NCBI GenBank assembly: GCA_032718475.1
Contig: JAUCBJ010000650.1
Coordinates: forward strand, 1 to 56,646
Origin: Nemertoderma westbladi
Taxonomy: Eukaryota > Xenacoelomorpha > Nemertodermatida > Nemertodermatidae
Reading direction: 5' to 3'
Length of the DNA: 56,646 nucleotides
Shown: positions 44,040 to 54,759 of the stretch, in pieces
Position numbering within the stretch: the first letter of the stretch is position 1
Layout: every line of letters begins with the position of its first letter
The notes under the pieces: model-generated
The model's input: only the letters and a program-made list of their open reading frames with translations
Databases searched by the model: none
What the model was told of the DNA's origin: nothing
Position numbers and translations under genes: made by a program

Positions 44040-44983
44040 GTAAAATAGTTAATTATTTTTTAGTGGTGTACTGATGTCTTTCTGAAGGGGGTGGGGGGGG
44101 GGGCTATTTTACTTCATAACTGATGGGATGGCAAGAATCTATTATTATTTTAATTTATATTTTAGTGATAGCTTAACTGCGATATTGTATAGACTGGAAA
44201 ACAAGATTAAAAGTGAAAGCACAAATATTATGTGTACAGAGACAATGAATTAGGCGGTTGTTTCCACAGCTGTCTTAGGTCTAAGTTCAACCCATGGGGA
44301 CTACTGGATGTGCATTTTTTTTCCTAATGAAGATGGAATCGATAGCGGCGGCTCTATGAGGCTCACTTCGGTTGAAACTACCTATTTGGGCAGGAAATGT
44401 GTTTTCAAAGTCTATTGATTTGGATTATAATTGTTAGTATATATGGGATGACAAAATACTATGTGAATTATATTGTTTGAAACAATAACAGAGATGTGAA
44501 CATATAAACTCCGTGCTCAAATCCAATGGTATGTATGTAGTGATGAAATTAATATGATGAAACTGTAGGATAGTGATCACTATCAACTGTTGGTACATAT
44601 AAATGTAAACCTATAATACACCACACTAAGTAACAAGGAGGATTATTATTCTAATGTAACCAACCTACTGGTTAATGATGTAATGTATCGTACCGTCCAT
44701 ATGTAACTATGTAATTAAGTATGTATTAAGTGTACCTGGGTGTATGAATCTGGTATAGGACAATGACATGAAGGACCTGTATGTTCTAATTGACAGTGTT
44801 GTCAATTAATTCATGTTGGCCTACTTTATATAATGAACGAAAATATTATACAGCGCCTTGAGCGCTAACTAACTAACTAGGAAAGCATACAGTATTAATT
44901 GGCAATGTTTACTATTTGTTATTTGGTATTACTTATTTGCATCAAATTTCATCTGTATTTAATACCATTTAACCCCTACCGAC
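44040..44983. other. Intronic stretch, possible LINE 3' tail
   Basis: No exon. A G-run lies at about 44088-44102. Near 44840-44880 'tacagcgccttgagcgctaactaactaac' resembles the short-repeat 3' ends of CR1/L2-like LINEs. This is weak evidence. Confidence 0.35.
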
Positions 44984-45141
44984 CTTTCGCACATCTTGCC
45001 AGGTGTTAACGCGTTCTGACTTATAATTTCCGGGTGCGAGTAAACTGGATAGAGATTCTTCAGATCCTTCTAGTCTATCAGTGGTCCAAAGATCATATAC
45101 ATCCTCGCTGGTACCAGCCCAGACTTTAAGGACCAGGTTAT
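44984..45141 (-). CDS. Host extracellular-protein gene, exon after LamG
   Basis: 158 bp, acceptor 'attttag', phase 1 in and phase 0 out; the donor 'gtcggt' is a weak match. Encodes NLVLKVWAGTSEDVYDLWTT and later LLAPGNYKSERVNTWQDVRK. It joins cleanly to VKIVLYDDGG of the exon at 35475. This is the first part of the unnamed C-terminal module. The incoming phase 1 matches the phase 1 exit of the LamG exon. Confidence 0.6.
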
Positions 45142-46550
45142 CTAAAATATCAATTAATAATTAATTCATTAGCAGCCAGCAGGCGAATCATATAGCATGA
45201 TAGGTTAAATAAAAGTAGTTAAAGACAATATGTAAAAAGTAAAAATAGTAAAACCATTATAGTTGGTAATTTGCTTATACAGTGATACATGCTGATATAG
45301 TAGATTATATGGAGACAACATTATCCAATCGTATATTTCAGAGTTTAGATCATAGTACACTTAATGTACTCACTGCCTAAGTCTTAATGCATGTTTGGGG
45401 TCGAATCGCAGCACTCATTTCAGATAACAGGTATTGCACCATAGTAATTCATTGTATTTAATATTGGTTGGTGGTTATGCAGTTGATATCCATTGATCTG
45501 GTAATCTTAGTGGGAGCCAATCTTTATTTATGATAATGCCAAAACAGGACACTACTGGTAAGGGTAAGGTTTGGAGATTTCTTGAACTCATACACGAGTA
45601 TGTGTCTATAGGATAGGTATTCAGTCGTTTGTGGTTGCATACAGCGCAGTTATGTTCGCCACTAACTTGTCAACAAGGTCCACCTTATCATTCCACTATA
45701 TATCATAGGTTATATCTTAAATGATGGGCTGGTACCTTTGACTTCAATAGACATCCAAATACTGTTTCATTAGGGGACAATCCAGCAGTTTGTGGTATAT
45801 TTCTTCTGTATGTTCCAGGATAGTCTTAATATGATGGGATTCAGATAACTTTGGGATCACTAAGCAGTTACCATAGATAATCATTCTGACCAGCTGATCA
45901 GATTTGGATTGGAATTACACTGTTATGTTTGGAATAGTGTACTTTAATGAAATCTGAGTTCACATGTGTCAAAGGGTGTGTATAATCAGGGTCTATTCTA
46001 TCATCAGCCTTGATCTATAATATGTCTCTTTTGGTTTTCCAAGTCATATAACAATTTGTCATTGAAAATAGTAACACTTGTCAATGATCTGTCATCACTG
46101 AATTCTGGCAGATCAGTTAGCTAAACTCAGTTCTTGTTAATTGCTAACCTGATCACCACTTGTTTTGAGCTCAATTGTAACATATTGTGTCTCTGGAGTA
46201 ATTACAAAATGGAATCCACATTTGACCGACCAGTTTCCAACTGCAACCCAGGTACCCAAACACTGGGACCTGGTGGGCACCCACAACGAAGTAAAGCATC
46301 ATTTATGGACTACAGATAAACTGGAATGGAACATTAAACAGGCAACATTCTAACAATGGTGAGCTGCTTGGCAAAACTACCTAATGATAATTTTTTGAAC
46401 TCACTATATTATCTATGTTTTCCAACATGTGATATTTGCAGATGGTATCAATTGAATAATGTACCATTTGTTTAATCCTGTGAGTTAAGTTTCATTAGAT
46501 CAATGGTTTTACAGATTTGTATTAGTTGTAATGAAATCTACATAACAGGT
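45142..46550. other. Intron, no features
   Basis: AT-rich sequence between the LamG exon and the next exon. I see no further exon on the minus strand and no element boundaries before the MITE at 46557. Confidence 0.5.
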
Positions 46551-46556
46551 AACTGT

Positions 46557-46882
46557 TGTGGGGCGAGCCACGAAGTGAGCGAAGCCTTAGCATATGGGTG
46601 CCATTGGCGAGTTGTCTGTCGTCGTCGTCGTCGTCTGTTGTCTTAAATTTTTGATCGCTAATAACTCGGTTATTTCTTGATGAAATTAAACGAAACTTGG
46701 TATGTATGTAGTCCGTCGAAAGTTTAGAAAGAATCTGAAGTTTCATCAAAAACGAACGAAAGCAACGAGGCACAAGAGGAGGACGAATATTGTGTTGAAG
46801 ACTTCTGACTAACGGCAGACAACTCGTTAATGGTACCCATATGTAAAGGCTTTGCTCACTTCGTGATGCGCGAAGACCCCAC
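46557..46882. repeat. MITE with ~63-bp inverted ends
   Basis: The left arm 46557-46619 (gtggggcgagccacgaagtgagcgaagcc...gcgagttgtctg) is the inverse of the right arm 46816-46882 (cagacaactcgttaa...ggctttgctcacttcgtga...gaccccac). The interior includes a (gtc)n tract at 46619-46636. Non-coding. Confidence 0.8.
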
Positions 46883-47018
46883 GAACGTGTTAGTTAGTGG
46901 GTAAAGGTTATACCTTTTATCTCAGAAGTGAATAATAATTTATGGAACAACTTTTTTTCATGGAAGAATGCCATGACAGAATTTTCAACACTCAAATCAA
47001 ATAAAGTACTTTTCTTAC

Positions 47019-47699
47019 CTTCCAAGTAATGTGTCTCCTCCAGTTCTAAAGTTTTCGTCACGTCAGATTGTAGCTGTGAAATTGTTAAGGAACATTTGTA
47101 GAATCGTACATGAGCGATTAATCCGGGGAAATTTTTATTATTTTCACGTTTTCCAATGAGAACATTATTTACAGTAGAATCAGGAACTGGTCGGGTTGTA
47201 TTAACATCCTCCAACTTCGCTATCTTGTGTTCAGAACTTATCACAGCTTGGCTGTATATAAATCTTTCTTTTTTTGTCTTACTCACTCCATATGCAACCA
47301 TGTACCAAAGGTTGAGAGTAACAACATTCATATTTCTCAGTACCTGGTCATCTGACATTCCTGCATAAGCAAAGTAGAGGGTCGTGGGCTCAGCATAAAT
47401 CCAAATATGTGATCCTTGTCCAGCTGTGCCGAATTCAAGAATGGGTCCGACTGTATTTAAGGTCTGCTTTATGAAGGCGATAATAGTAAAGGATTCTGAT
47501 TGTAACTCAACATTATTGACGATTGAAACATAGCCATTATTAAAATCAGCTGCTTGATTGTCGAATCCTCCTGGTCCTATGTTATAAGTGAGAATACCTT
47601 GGACAATTCCATGAAGATTTCCTGTTTTGTCATTTCCTTGGTAAGTTGAGCTCAATGGGCAATAACCAACAATATTGTTGCTTGGAACTTCACATAAAG
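47019..47699 (-). CDS. Host extracellular-protein gene, LamG (concanavalin A-like) exon
   Basis: 681 bp, acceptor 'tatttgcag', donor 'gtaaga', phase 1-1. Encodes a LamG/pentraxin-type jelly-roll domain: NIVGYCPLSSTYQGNDKTGN at the start, then GGFDNQAADFNNGYVSI, SFTIIAFIKQT, GPILEFGT, LNLWYMVAYGVSK, NVLIGKRENNKNFPGLIAHV and RFYKCSLTISQLQSDV. The alternation of Leu-x-Phe strands and the final 'Gly-x-Ile-x-x-Val-x-x-Tyr/Phe' are typical of Laminin_G_3 domains. Secreted or cell-surface adhesion role inferred. It is downstream of the EGF exon in the same gene; both are symmetrical phase 1-1 modules. Confidence 0.85.
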
Positions 47700-47765
47700 C
47701 TGCAAATACCAAATCACACACTGTGAATTATTAGGTGGCAATAAACTCACACATAAATAGATAAG

Positions 47766-48085
47766 TAATATTTTGGTTTTGTTCAGAAATGGAAAAAATG
47801 AGAAAGCGCGTCACCGGGGGTTGAACCAGCGCTATACGTACGTTTCAGCCTAACAGGCCTCATCAGTAGCGCTAACCAGTTCAGCCACTTGTCCCTGACA
47901 TTCACTGTCCCACCTAATCCACTTCTATTGAACAGGCAGTCTTAAGTTGCATATCCTATCTCTAACAGTGGACCTACCGGCCTCAAAGTATTTTAGAGTA
48001 AAACAGGAGGAAAGTACAAATAAATAAATTTGATTTGTGACGCACTTTCTCATTTTTTTCATTTTTGAACAAAACCATAATATTA
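47766..48085. repeat. MITE with ~50-bp inverted ends carrying a tRNA-like promoter
   Basis: The left arm 47766-47814 (taatattttggttttgttcag...gaaagcgcgtcac) is inverse to the right arm 48036-48085 (gtgacgcactttctcat...gaacaaaaccataatatta). Just inside the left arm, on the minus strand, lie box A-like TGGCTGAACTGGTTAGCGC (plus 47869-47887) and box B-like GGTTCAACCCCCGG (plus 47814-47827). This gives a tRNA-like head inside an inverted-repeat element. Confidence 0.75.
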
Positions 48086-48089
48086 CATC

Positions 48090-49125
48090 TTTAATTACAG
48101 TTGCATTAACAGCTCAACTCCAATAAATAGAGAATATCAACTCATAAAAAGTATAGGATATGAAACTCAGTTACAAATCAGGAATACCTATATATATAAT
48201 ATAGGAGGAAAATCAACTCTATAACAACCAATAAAAAAAACCGAATATAGTAGGTAAACTCAAACTTTATTAACAATTAAGGTATCTTAGATATTATTGA
48301 ATGATTTCCGTCGTTCCAATAAACCCCAGCACACTGACTGCCAGATGCATAAGATGCCAGATGCCTTAACTTTTTAGCAGTGCAGGTTAAAATACGAGTG
48401 AAAGGTTTGTTGTCCTAGGCAAGATACTTAATAAGGTGGACCAATGAGACCACTTTACTTTTTCGAGAGCAAACTTTACCAATATACATTAGCCACTATG
48501 ATGTATCTCGGTCATCCGCAAATTAATCAGCCATGTAACTCCCCAATTATTCTGTCATATAGCAGACTTTTCGGGAATGTCAATGTCTGACCACCATGAC
48601 CTCTAGCTGCCATAACAAAGATCAAGCACATGCTGATCAGTTCTACATTGGTTGCGTGGATGGTAAGTAGTATCCATAGTGACTGGCGGTGATGGGCTTT
48701 GGCAATTCTAGATTGTACAATTCATCATTTGTTTCATTGGCGTTAAGCAAGGACAACTCTACTACAGAACTGGCAAAAGCTAAATTCGGGTCAGATAGCT
48801 TCGTCAGGTTTTTATTAACCCTATTAAACCCAGGGGGATCAATATGAACCCCCCCCCCCCCCCGTTGTTTTTTGTTATATCTCTGAAACAAACGCAGTTG
48901 GGAATCTGACATTTTAAGACTTTTCCTAAAAATCTATTGTCATCGTAATAGTGAAAACGGTTTTCAAAAATATTGGGTAGTTTTCTAGTTATAGCACCAT
49001 TTTTTAACCCTTCTTTTGGCACATTTTTGAGACGTTTTTGGAAAATTACATTTCATGAAATATGATATGTAACATCTCTGTTTTTGATTTACACCTGTTT
49101 TTGGTGTTTGAAATTAGATGGAATT
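48090..49125. other. Intron, no gene
   Basis: Contains a run of C at about 48851-48863. Minus-strand ORFs 48643-48912 and 48804-49022 overlap in different frames and show no motif. Confidence 0.5.
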
Positions 49126-49129
49126 AATA

Positions 49130-49775
49130 TAAATTAATTTAGAAATTTCCAACTTTCTTTTTTCGGCGGGTGCCAAATTTTGGTGACAGCACCAAATTTT
49201 GAAATATGTCAATTTTATAAATTTATTGTTTGAACCTGTTTTTTACGCAATAGGGGTTTGTTTTTTGGAGTTCTGGTTTCCATGGAATATATACGACTTG
49301 CACCACTTTCCCCAAAACTTGTATTTTTCGATGCTTTGTGCAAAATTTGGTACCAGCACGAAATTTGGAAAATCCTTTCAATAGTTTAATTGCTTGTGAC
49401 AACTTATTTCTCGCGTTTTAGACGTTTCTTGTGGTTCTGAATTCAATGGAATAAATAATTATTTAACTACGCATCTCAAACTTATATTTTTCGGAATGGG
49501 TGCAAAATTCGGTGCTAGCACCAAATTTTGAAAACCATAAAATATATCATTTGATGTGTCACCTTGTTTCTTGCGTTATACGGGTTTGTGAGGGTTCTGA
49601 ATTCAATGGAAAAAAGTAAAAATTGCATAAGAGTTTTCAAGCTTGTATTTTTCGCCAGTGATTGAAAATTGTTGTGCCAGCACCAAATTTTTGAAAATAA
49701 GCAAATTGATCAATAGATAGTATCATATTGTTTTTTGTGTTATACGGGTTTATGAGGGTCCTGAATCCGATGAAA
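49130..49775. repeat. Degenerate tandem repeat, ~170-180-bp period
   Basis: Four diverged copies of a pattern 'cttgtatttttcg...gtgcaaaattcggtgc(t/c)agcaccaaattttgaaaa...cttgcgttatacgggtttgtgagggttctgaattcaatgga', anchored at about 49190, 49352, 49516 and 49687. Non-coding, old satellite-like sequence in a host intron. Confidence 0.65.
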
Positions 49776-49789
49776 TCAATAAAAACAGC

Positions 49790-50815
49790 ACTGGACAATT
49801 CAAAATTGTCAAATTGTCAAAATTCGTAATCAGATCATTTTTAAACATTTTCCAATGGATTTTGGACCCCAGAAAATCTGTATTGAAAAATAATAGCCGG
49901 AAATTGTAACTTTCAAAATTTATGAAAATTGTTCACTACTTGTAATTTTGGTGCTGCATATACCACCACAGTAAATTTTTTCGAAAATTTTTTTTGCGGT
50001 CGGATTCATACTAGAAATTTATGTACAAACAAAAAAAAATCAGACGTTTTCGTCTATGCATTGTTAGTACAATGAAACAGGCAAGACCCTTAAAGATGAA
50101 TTGGACGCTGCTTTTGTCTCTAGTTGTGAGGCTACCAGTTTCAAACCGTTCCATTAGACTTTTAACATCGAAATTAGAGAGGATTAGGGACATCACAGAT
50201 GACAGAGGATATAATGCACTAGCTGTCTGAAAAACATTGCAGAGGCCGTTGTTAACGAGATTGAGGGGAGAGTAGGGCTCAGAGGATAACATAGCCCGAT
50301 TTGTTAATTCATTTAATTGATGTTTAGGGCAATGTTTTACCCGAAGCGTGTACTGATGCTGGATTTGAATTGAATATCTCACATAATATAGGCTGATGAA
50401 CATCTTAGTAGATCATAACGAGAGCTATTAGAGACATAGGTACCCATGTTCAAAAGGTAAAGTTTGTCCTTCTTCTTGTATGCAAACTCCAGTTAAACTC
50501 TGGCAGTTGCCGACAGCGGAGGGGCGGCAAGATGATTCTTTTAAGAAGCATGTTAAAAATTTCTGGGTTTACGGATCTTACTTAACTGACACAACTAAAG
50601 ATAAAATTTGTAGATTTTAGAGGGGGGGGGGGGGTCAATTGAACAATTTCAAATTGACAATTTCATAAAAAAATATTTTGAGATAATCGACCTTTCATTA
50701 TACATAGTAATAATAATTTCAATAGGTCTCCCTAAATGGAAATTGTTATAGCCTACTACTATAACCTATTTATGTAAATGCTACATATTTATCTGTAAGA
50801 CTTGCCTATATTTTA
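49790..50815. other. Intron, no supported gene
   Basis: A 130-residue minus-strand ORF at 50011-50403 has no recognisable motif and no splice support. A run of G lies at about 50622-50634. Confidence 0.45.
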
Positions 50816-50820
50816 CTTAC

Positions 50821-50952
50821 CTCTGCATGTATTATCATCGATACTTCGAACATAGCTTGTAGCACATTGACAAATTGGCTGCCCTCTTTCCACTTTACAT
50901 TCATATTCAATGCCACTATGAGGACAGTTGCTGCAGGGATCATCCTTTGGAC
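50821..50952 (-). CDS. Host extracellular-protein gene, EGF-like exon
   Basis: 132 bp, acceptor 'atcttag', donor 'gtaagt', phase 1-1. Encodes PKDDPCSNCPHSGIEYEC, then KVERGQPICQCATSYV and SIDDNTCR: six cysteines spaced C-x2-C-x8-C-x8-C-x-C-x12-C, the EGF-like pattern with the characteristic C-x-C before the last loop. A single-exon EGF module is common in secreted and adhesion proteins. It lies between the PAN exon (55700-55972) and the LamG exon of the same strand, all with compatible phases. Confidence 0.8.
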
Positions 50953-50954
50953 CT

Positions 50955-51475
50955 AAGATGGACTCATAAATATTTATCATGTTTTGAAATATATATATTT
51001 ATATAGCCATTACAGATTTGGTGAGGAGATGTGGTAGGTTCACACAACCCAGTGAAACTAATTATAGATAATAATTAGCAAACTAAGTTTCTTTAAATAA
51101 ATTTACCTCATCAGTCATCCCTAGCCAGCCAATATTCACACTCACATCATTGGCCAGTAATCACTTAACTGTAAACTTCGATATTATTTGTGTGATGGTT
51201 GTAGCGATGGTGCGGGTCACAATGGAAACACTTTGAGGGATAGAAACGTGCACAGTTCGTGGACACCTGTAATTTATAATCTCATGAATAGAGCTATACC
51301 CCCTCACCCAATGACGCAGGTGGATACTGGTTTGCGCTCAGAAACTATGACTACTGCATGGCTAGGTGGTTCCCCCCAATAGCACCATGGTCAGCAGGTT
51401 CACAGTAGTGCTCCAATTACCTCACTATGCATCAACGAATTGTGTACATTAATTTACATTGCTGTTAATGATTGA
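50955..51475. other. Intron, no features
   Basis: No exon, repeat or element end recognised. Confidence 0.5.
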
Positions 51476-51479
51476 GTTG

Positions 51480-52479
51480 TCAAATTGGAATCGCGAATTG
51501 AAACTCTGGAGGAGAATTGCGATCTGTGCGCAGCAAAAAAGAACTGTTTAAGCTTCTCTGAATCAGTCGATCAGCATGTCCATGCCAATTTGTACAGTTT
51601 TATTTGTTTTTGTACAGTTTGATTTGTACAGGCTTAACTGAGATGCTTTCGAAGGTGAGATGGTTGATCAATTAAAATGTGTCCTCATCTTTAAAAATAT
51701 TGGTCTTGACATCAAGCAAGACTAGTTCACCATGCGTTGGTTAGGCAGACCCGACATTAACACCAATGTCAACGATGGAGCGCATGTAGTGGACGATGGT
51801 ACCAGTGATCTGGGTGTCCAGTCACTCAGGACATGCAACCACTCCCTTATCTTGTCATTAAAACCAACAGCACCTTTTTGTGGGAACATCTGAACCGCTG
51901 CTCGGAATCTCAAGTCGTGTGGTGAGCCTTACAACTCCATTTACTTAAAGGTAGATGTTCACCCAGCAATCAGTAAAGAAATTGGTAGGCTTCGAAAAGT
52001 TGCGGCTGAGGAGATGCGGAAGCCAGAAATACTGGTCATATTATCCGTTTTGACCCGAGGGAGCCAGCAGTGTATTGAGACAATATTGTAATTGACAAGT
52101 TTCAACCGAATTTTTAATTAACCACAGGCGAACTGACGAAGTATAGATTTTATCTTGGAACTGCAGTGGTCTTAGAGAAAAGTACTTGAATCCTTCTGTT
52201 TTATCTCTTTTTATACAATATGACATTATTTGTTTACAAGAGGTGAAATGTTCATTCAATTTTACAGTTGCTGGTTTTAATGTTATACAAAATATAAGCT
52301 CACACCCCAGTAGGGGTGGTGTGGCAGTATTAACACGTAATAATAATCCCCTCTATATTAGTGATCTATATATTATATATATATTAATAGTCTATATTAT
52401 TGGAAGTTGCAGATTATTTTATTTAACAATGAGGCAAGGGATCACTGCTGTCGCTTTCCCCCCTTTTAGGTGTTTCTAA
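51480..52479 (+). pseudogene. LINE fragment: ORF1 end and start of the AP-like endonuclease
   Basis: Frame 51924 to about 52091 reads PYNSIYLKVDVHPAISKEIG then RLRKVAAEEMRKPE, a pattern found at the C-terminal part of LINE ORF1 proteins. From 52156 the next frame reads WNCSGLREKYLNPSVLSLF, then YDIICLQEVK and SRGGVAVLTR, the N-terminal motifs of the AP-endonuclease domain (Asn in WNC, Glu in LQE). The endonuclease stops at 52479 after a switch to AT-rich sequence. The fragment lies in a host intron and is dead. Confidence 0.7.
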
Positions 52480-52799
52480 GCAATAGTCACAATAAGCAAC
52501 CTGCACCAGTTTTGGATAGAGGGTGGATCTGCTACCACTGAAGTTAAAATGACACTGAGAAGGTAAATCAGGTTTGATCTTGATGATTTTGGAACGTGTT
52601 GTAGCTGTTTAGTGCGATGTTTCTGCACAATCTCCAACATGCTAGTTGCTGTGGTAGGTGTGAGGATTGAGGCAGACAGGGAGCTGGTTTGACTAGGTTC
52701 AGATGCTATATACTTGGCAGTACAGCAGTAGGCACTACTGAGGATCCAGAGCCAGGACAACGATCGTAAATGCGACCATGAACCCTGAGTTTGCTGTTA

Positions 52800-53636
52800 C
52801 TATTGGCAGATATTTTCTGGTGCAAACTGGACATCATGGCTTAGTGGAGATGACTGCTGGTTCGCCACTACCTCCTTGTATAGTTTTTCCACTGCCTGTT
52901 CATGGAAGGGATCCTGAAAACAAGCTTCTGAACCTATTGGGATGGATGGTGGTGCAAGTACTGTTGAAGAGGTTATGGCTGGCTGTGAATGGTGCTCTAC
53001 AAGAGACGCAACTTCAATTCGGAAAAGATTGATTGATTGATCATTGATCCCAGCAAGACTTTCACCATAGAGACACCTTGCAAACCGACAGACGTAAACT
53101 CCACACTCAAAACTGTTGTATTGCAGCTGATGGGGGAGCACAACCTGGACCTTGACAGTTATTTCACCAATCCCTTTATTTTTTGCCTCCTGGACAGCCC
53201 AGTTTGAGAGAAGATCAGTGTATTCAGAGTGACATCCTCCAAAAGAGTCAAAGACGAATATCTTCCTCTCCTTGGGTTTGAACACTAAAAGGATCCAGTG
53301 GCTTTGATTAACAAGGAGGGGAAAGAACAGGATATCCATCTGGAATATATTACACCTCTGAGTCCAACGTCTAGCTGTGTCGTAGCTCTGTGTTTCGAAT
53401 ATTGTGAGAAAGTTGGAGTTAAAAGTCCTGGCGGATTGATGTTTCGCCTCATCCCCAAAGAAACACAGAATCGCTTCCAATATCGAGTCTGTGAGCCATC
53501 CAGCTCCCTGGAGAGAGTCTATGTCTTTCTTGGAGATGGTTATTCCACCAAAACGACATCTTTCATCAGAGTCCATGATGAGGTGCTCGTTGTTTAGCAC
53601 AGATTCACACAAATCGATTATACTAGTATCACTCAT
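52800..53636 (-). CDS. Ulp1/SENP-like cysteine protease (C48), intact single exon
   Basis: 278 residues, uninterrupted, first Met MSDTSIIDLCESVLNNEH. Core of a Ulp1 (SUMO-protease type) domain: GAGWLTDSILEAILCFF (residues 45-60), then FFPLLVNQSHWILLVF with catalytic His113, KIFVFDSFGG with Asp130, and QYNSFECGVYVCRF with Gln172 and Cys178. The spacing and the order His-Asp-Gln-Cys match the C48 family. The C-terminal ~80 residues are Ser/Pro-rich and probably disordered. It has no splice sites and sits in an intron of the minus-strand host gene on the same strand, so it may be a transposon-borne protease or a retrocopy. Such Ulp1 genes occur in several eukaryotic DNA transposon groups. Function as a deSUMOylase is inference. 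Confidence 0.8.
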   Translation of the reverse strand: MSDTSIIDLCESVLNNEHLIMDSDERCRFGGITISKKDIDSLQGAGWLTDSILEAILCFFGDEAKHQSARTFNSNFLTIFETQSYDTARRWTQRCNIFQMDILFFPLLVNQSHWILLVFKPKERKIFVFDSFGGCHSEYTDLLSNWAVQEAKNKGIGEITVKVQVVLPHQLQYNSFECGVYVCRFARCLYGESLAGINDQSINLFRIEVASLVEHHSQPAITSSTVLAPPSIPIGSEACFQDPFHEQAVEKLYKEVVANQQSSPLSHDVQFAPENICQ

Positions 53637-53970
53637 CGTATACAGACCAATGTCCGAGTTCGCTCGACCTAGTAGTAGTAGTAGTATACAGACCAGACAA
53701 AGTCGATAATGATACTATCACGTGTGTATTATTATTATACTAAATACAACTAGTAGTATTTAGTGTGATTTTCCTATGTATTATACTGTTATAACACTAC
53801 TAATATAACCAATGCCTGTGGAGTTACAAGTTATTATTTGCCTGAAGGCTGGCTAGCTATGCTTAAATTAATTATTAAATTAATTATTAAATTTTAATAA
53901 AAATATTAAAAATTAATTATTAATTATATTAAATATTAATTTCGTCACCCTCTCTTATTCACTATTCTAG

Positions 53971-54135
53971 AATTTAAGGATAAACTAATGAAACCATTAC
54001 CAAAGAAATTTAAAAAACACTATGATATTTTTAGTCAAGATGAAAAGAAAAAGAGAGATGAGCGTGATACATTAAAGATAAAACAGTCAATGGAAAATAA
54101 ATGGCATAAAATTATGAATATTTTGAAAGGGATAC
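53971..54135 (+). pseudogene. Possible exon fragment, Lys-rich, cut by an LTR
   Basis: After 'cactattctag' (acceptor-like) a plus-strand frame runs 55 codons: LMKPLPKKFKKHYDIFSQDE, then KKRDERDTLK and KWHKIMNILKG, directly up to the LTR start at 54136. Highly charged, helical, looks like genuine coding sequence. No family recognised. The LTR insertion would have truncated it. Confidence 0.35.
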
Positions 54136-54441
54136 TGTAAGCGGATTCAATTCCGCCTCATTACCCACCAGCAAATGGGATGGTGGCATTTTCAGCAATA
54201 TGTTGGAGATACGAGATTAGCAATATTAATCTCGTATCACAACCAACATTTGGGAGGGGGGGGGGCAACACAAGCCCCGAAGCCACACACAAAGGAAGGT
54301 TAGAGGTCAAACCACCAAGGAACAACATTAACTCTGAACGCTTTTCTCCAACGGCCTCGGCCAAGCTATCAGTGACACCATCCCAGCCTGCGGTGACGCG
54401 TACGAACAACCTACCCGGTCGGGATCTCTGATCCCGTCACA
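54136..54441 (+). repeat. LTR (306 bp), 5' LTR of a truncated element
   Basis: Starts TGTAAGCGGATTCAATTCC and ends CGGGATCTCTGATCCCGTCACA. Similar at both ends to the LTR at 33399-34059. No polypurine tract precedes it and gag sequence follows it, so it is a 5' LTR. Confidence 0.8.
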
Positions 54442-54490
54442 GTAAAACAATAGCCAACTGCCATCGAACTGTGACTGCTAAGAGGAGAGG

Positions 54491-54757
54491 ATGAGCCAAG
54501 GAGAAACCAAATTATCAGAGGGAGAGAGGACGCCGCCGCGGACCCCGGATGACACCAACCAAACGATCCGTGAGGCCGCAACGTGACGGTATCGACCTGT
54601 GACACTGGATTCACCAACGAGGGACGATCCGGTACCCCAAGCGGAGGGCGGCCATCAACCACGAGGGAGGGACGAGTCGACGCACGACGGCGGTCGGAGT
54701 ACCGAAATTGCCGGCCAGCCACAGGCCGAGGGTGACGGACGGCCCACCTTTCCATTC
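54491..54757 (+). pseudogene. N-terminal gag fragment
   Basis: ATG at 54491 gives MSQGETKLSEGERTPPRTPD then TIREAAT and a TGA. The rest, across frames, matches the N-terminal ~95 residues of the ORF1 protein at 29195 (minus), ending around its GQPQ-x-EGD-x-RPT. Homology stops at about 54757, where the element is truncated. Confidence 0.7.
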
Positions 54758-54759
54758 GA

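Noticed and set aside
50011-50403. 130-residue minus-strand ORF as a gene
   Set aside because: No motif, no splice support, and it lies in repeat-like intronic sequence.
53298-53597. 99-residue plus-strand ORF
   Set aside because: Antisense to the Ulp1 protease coding sequence.
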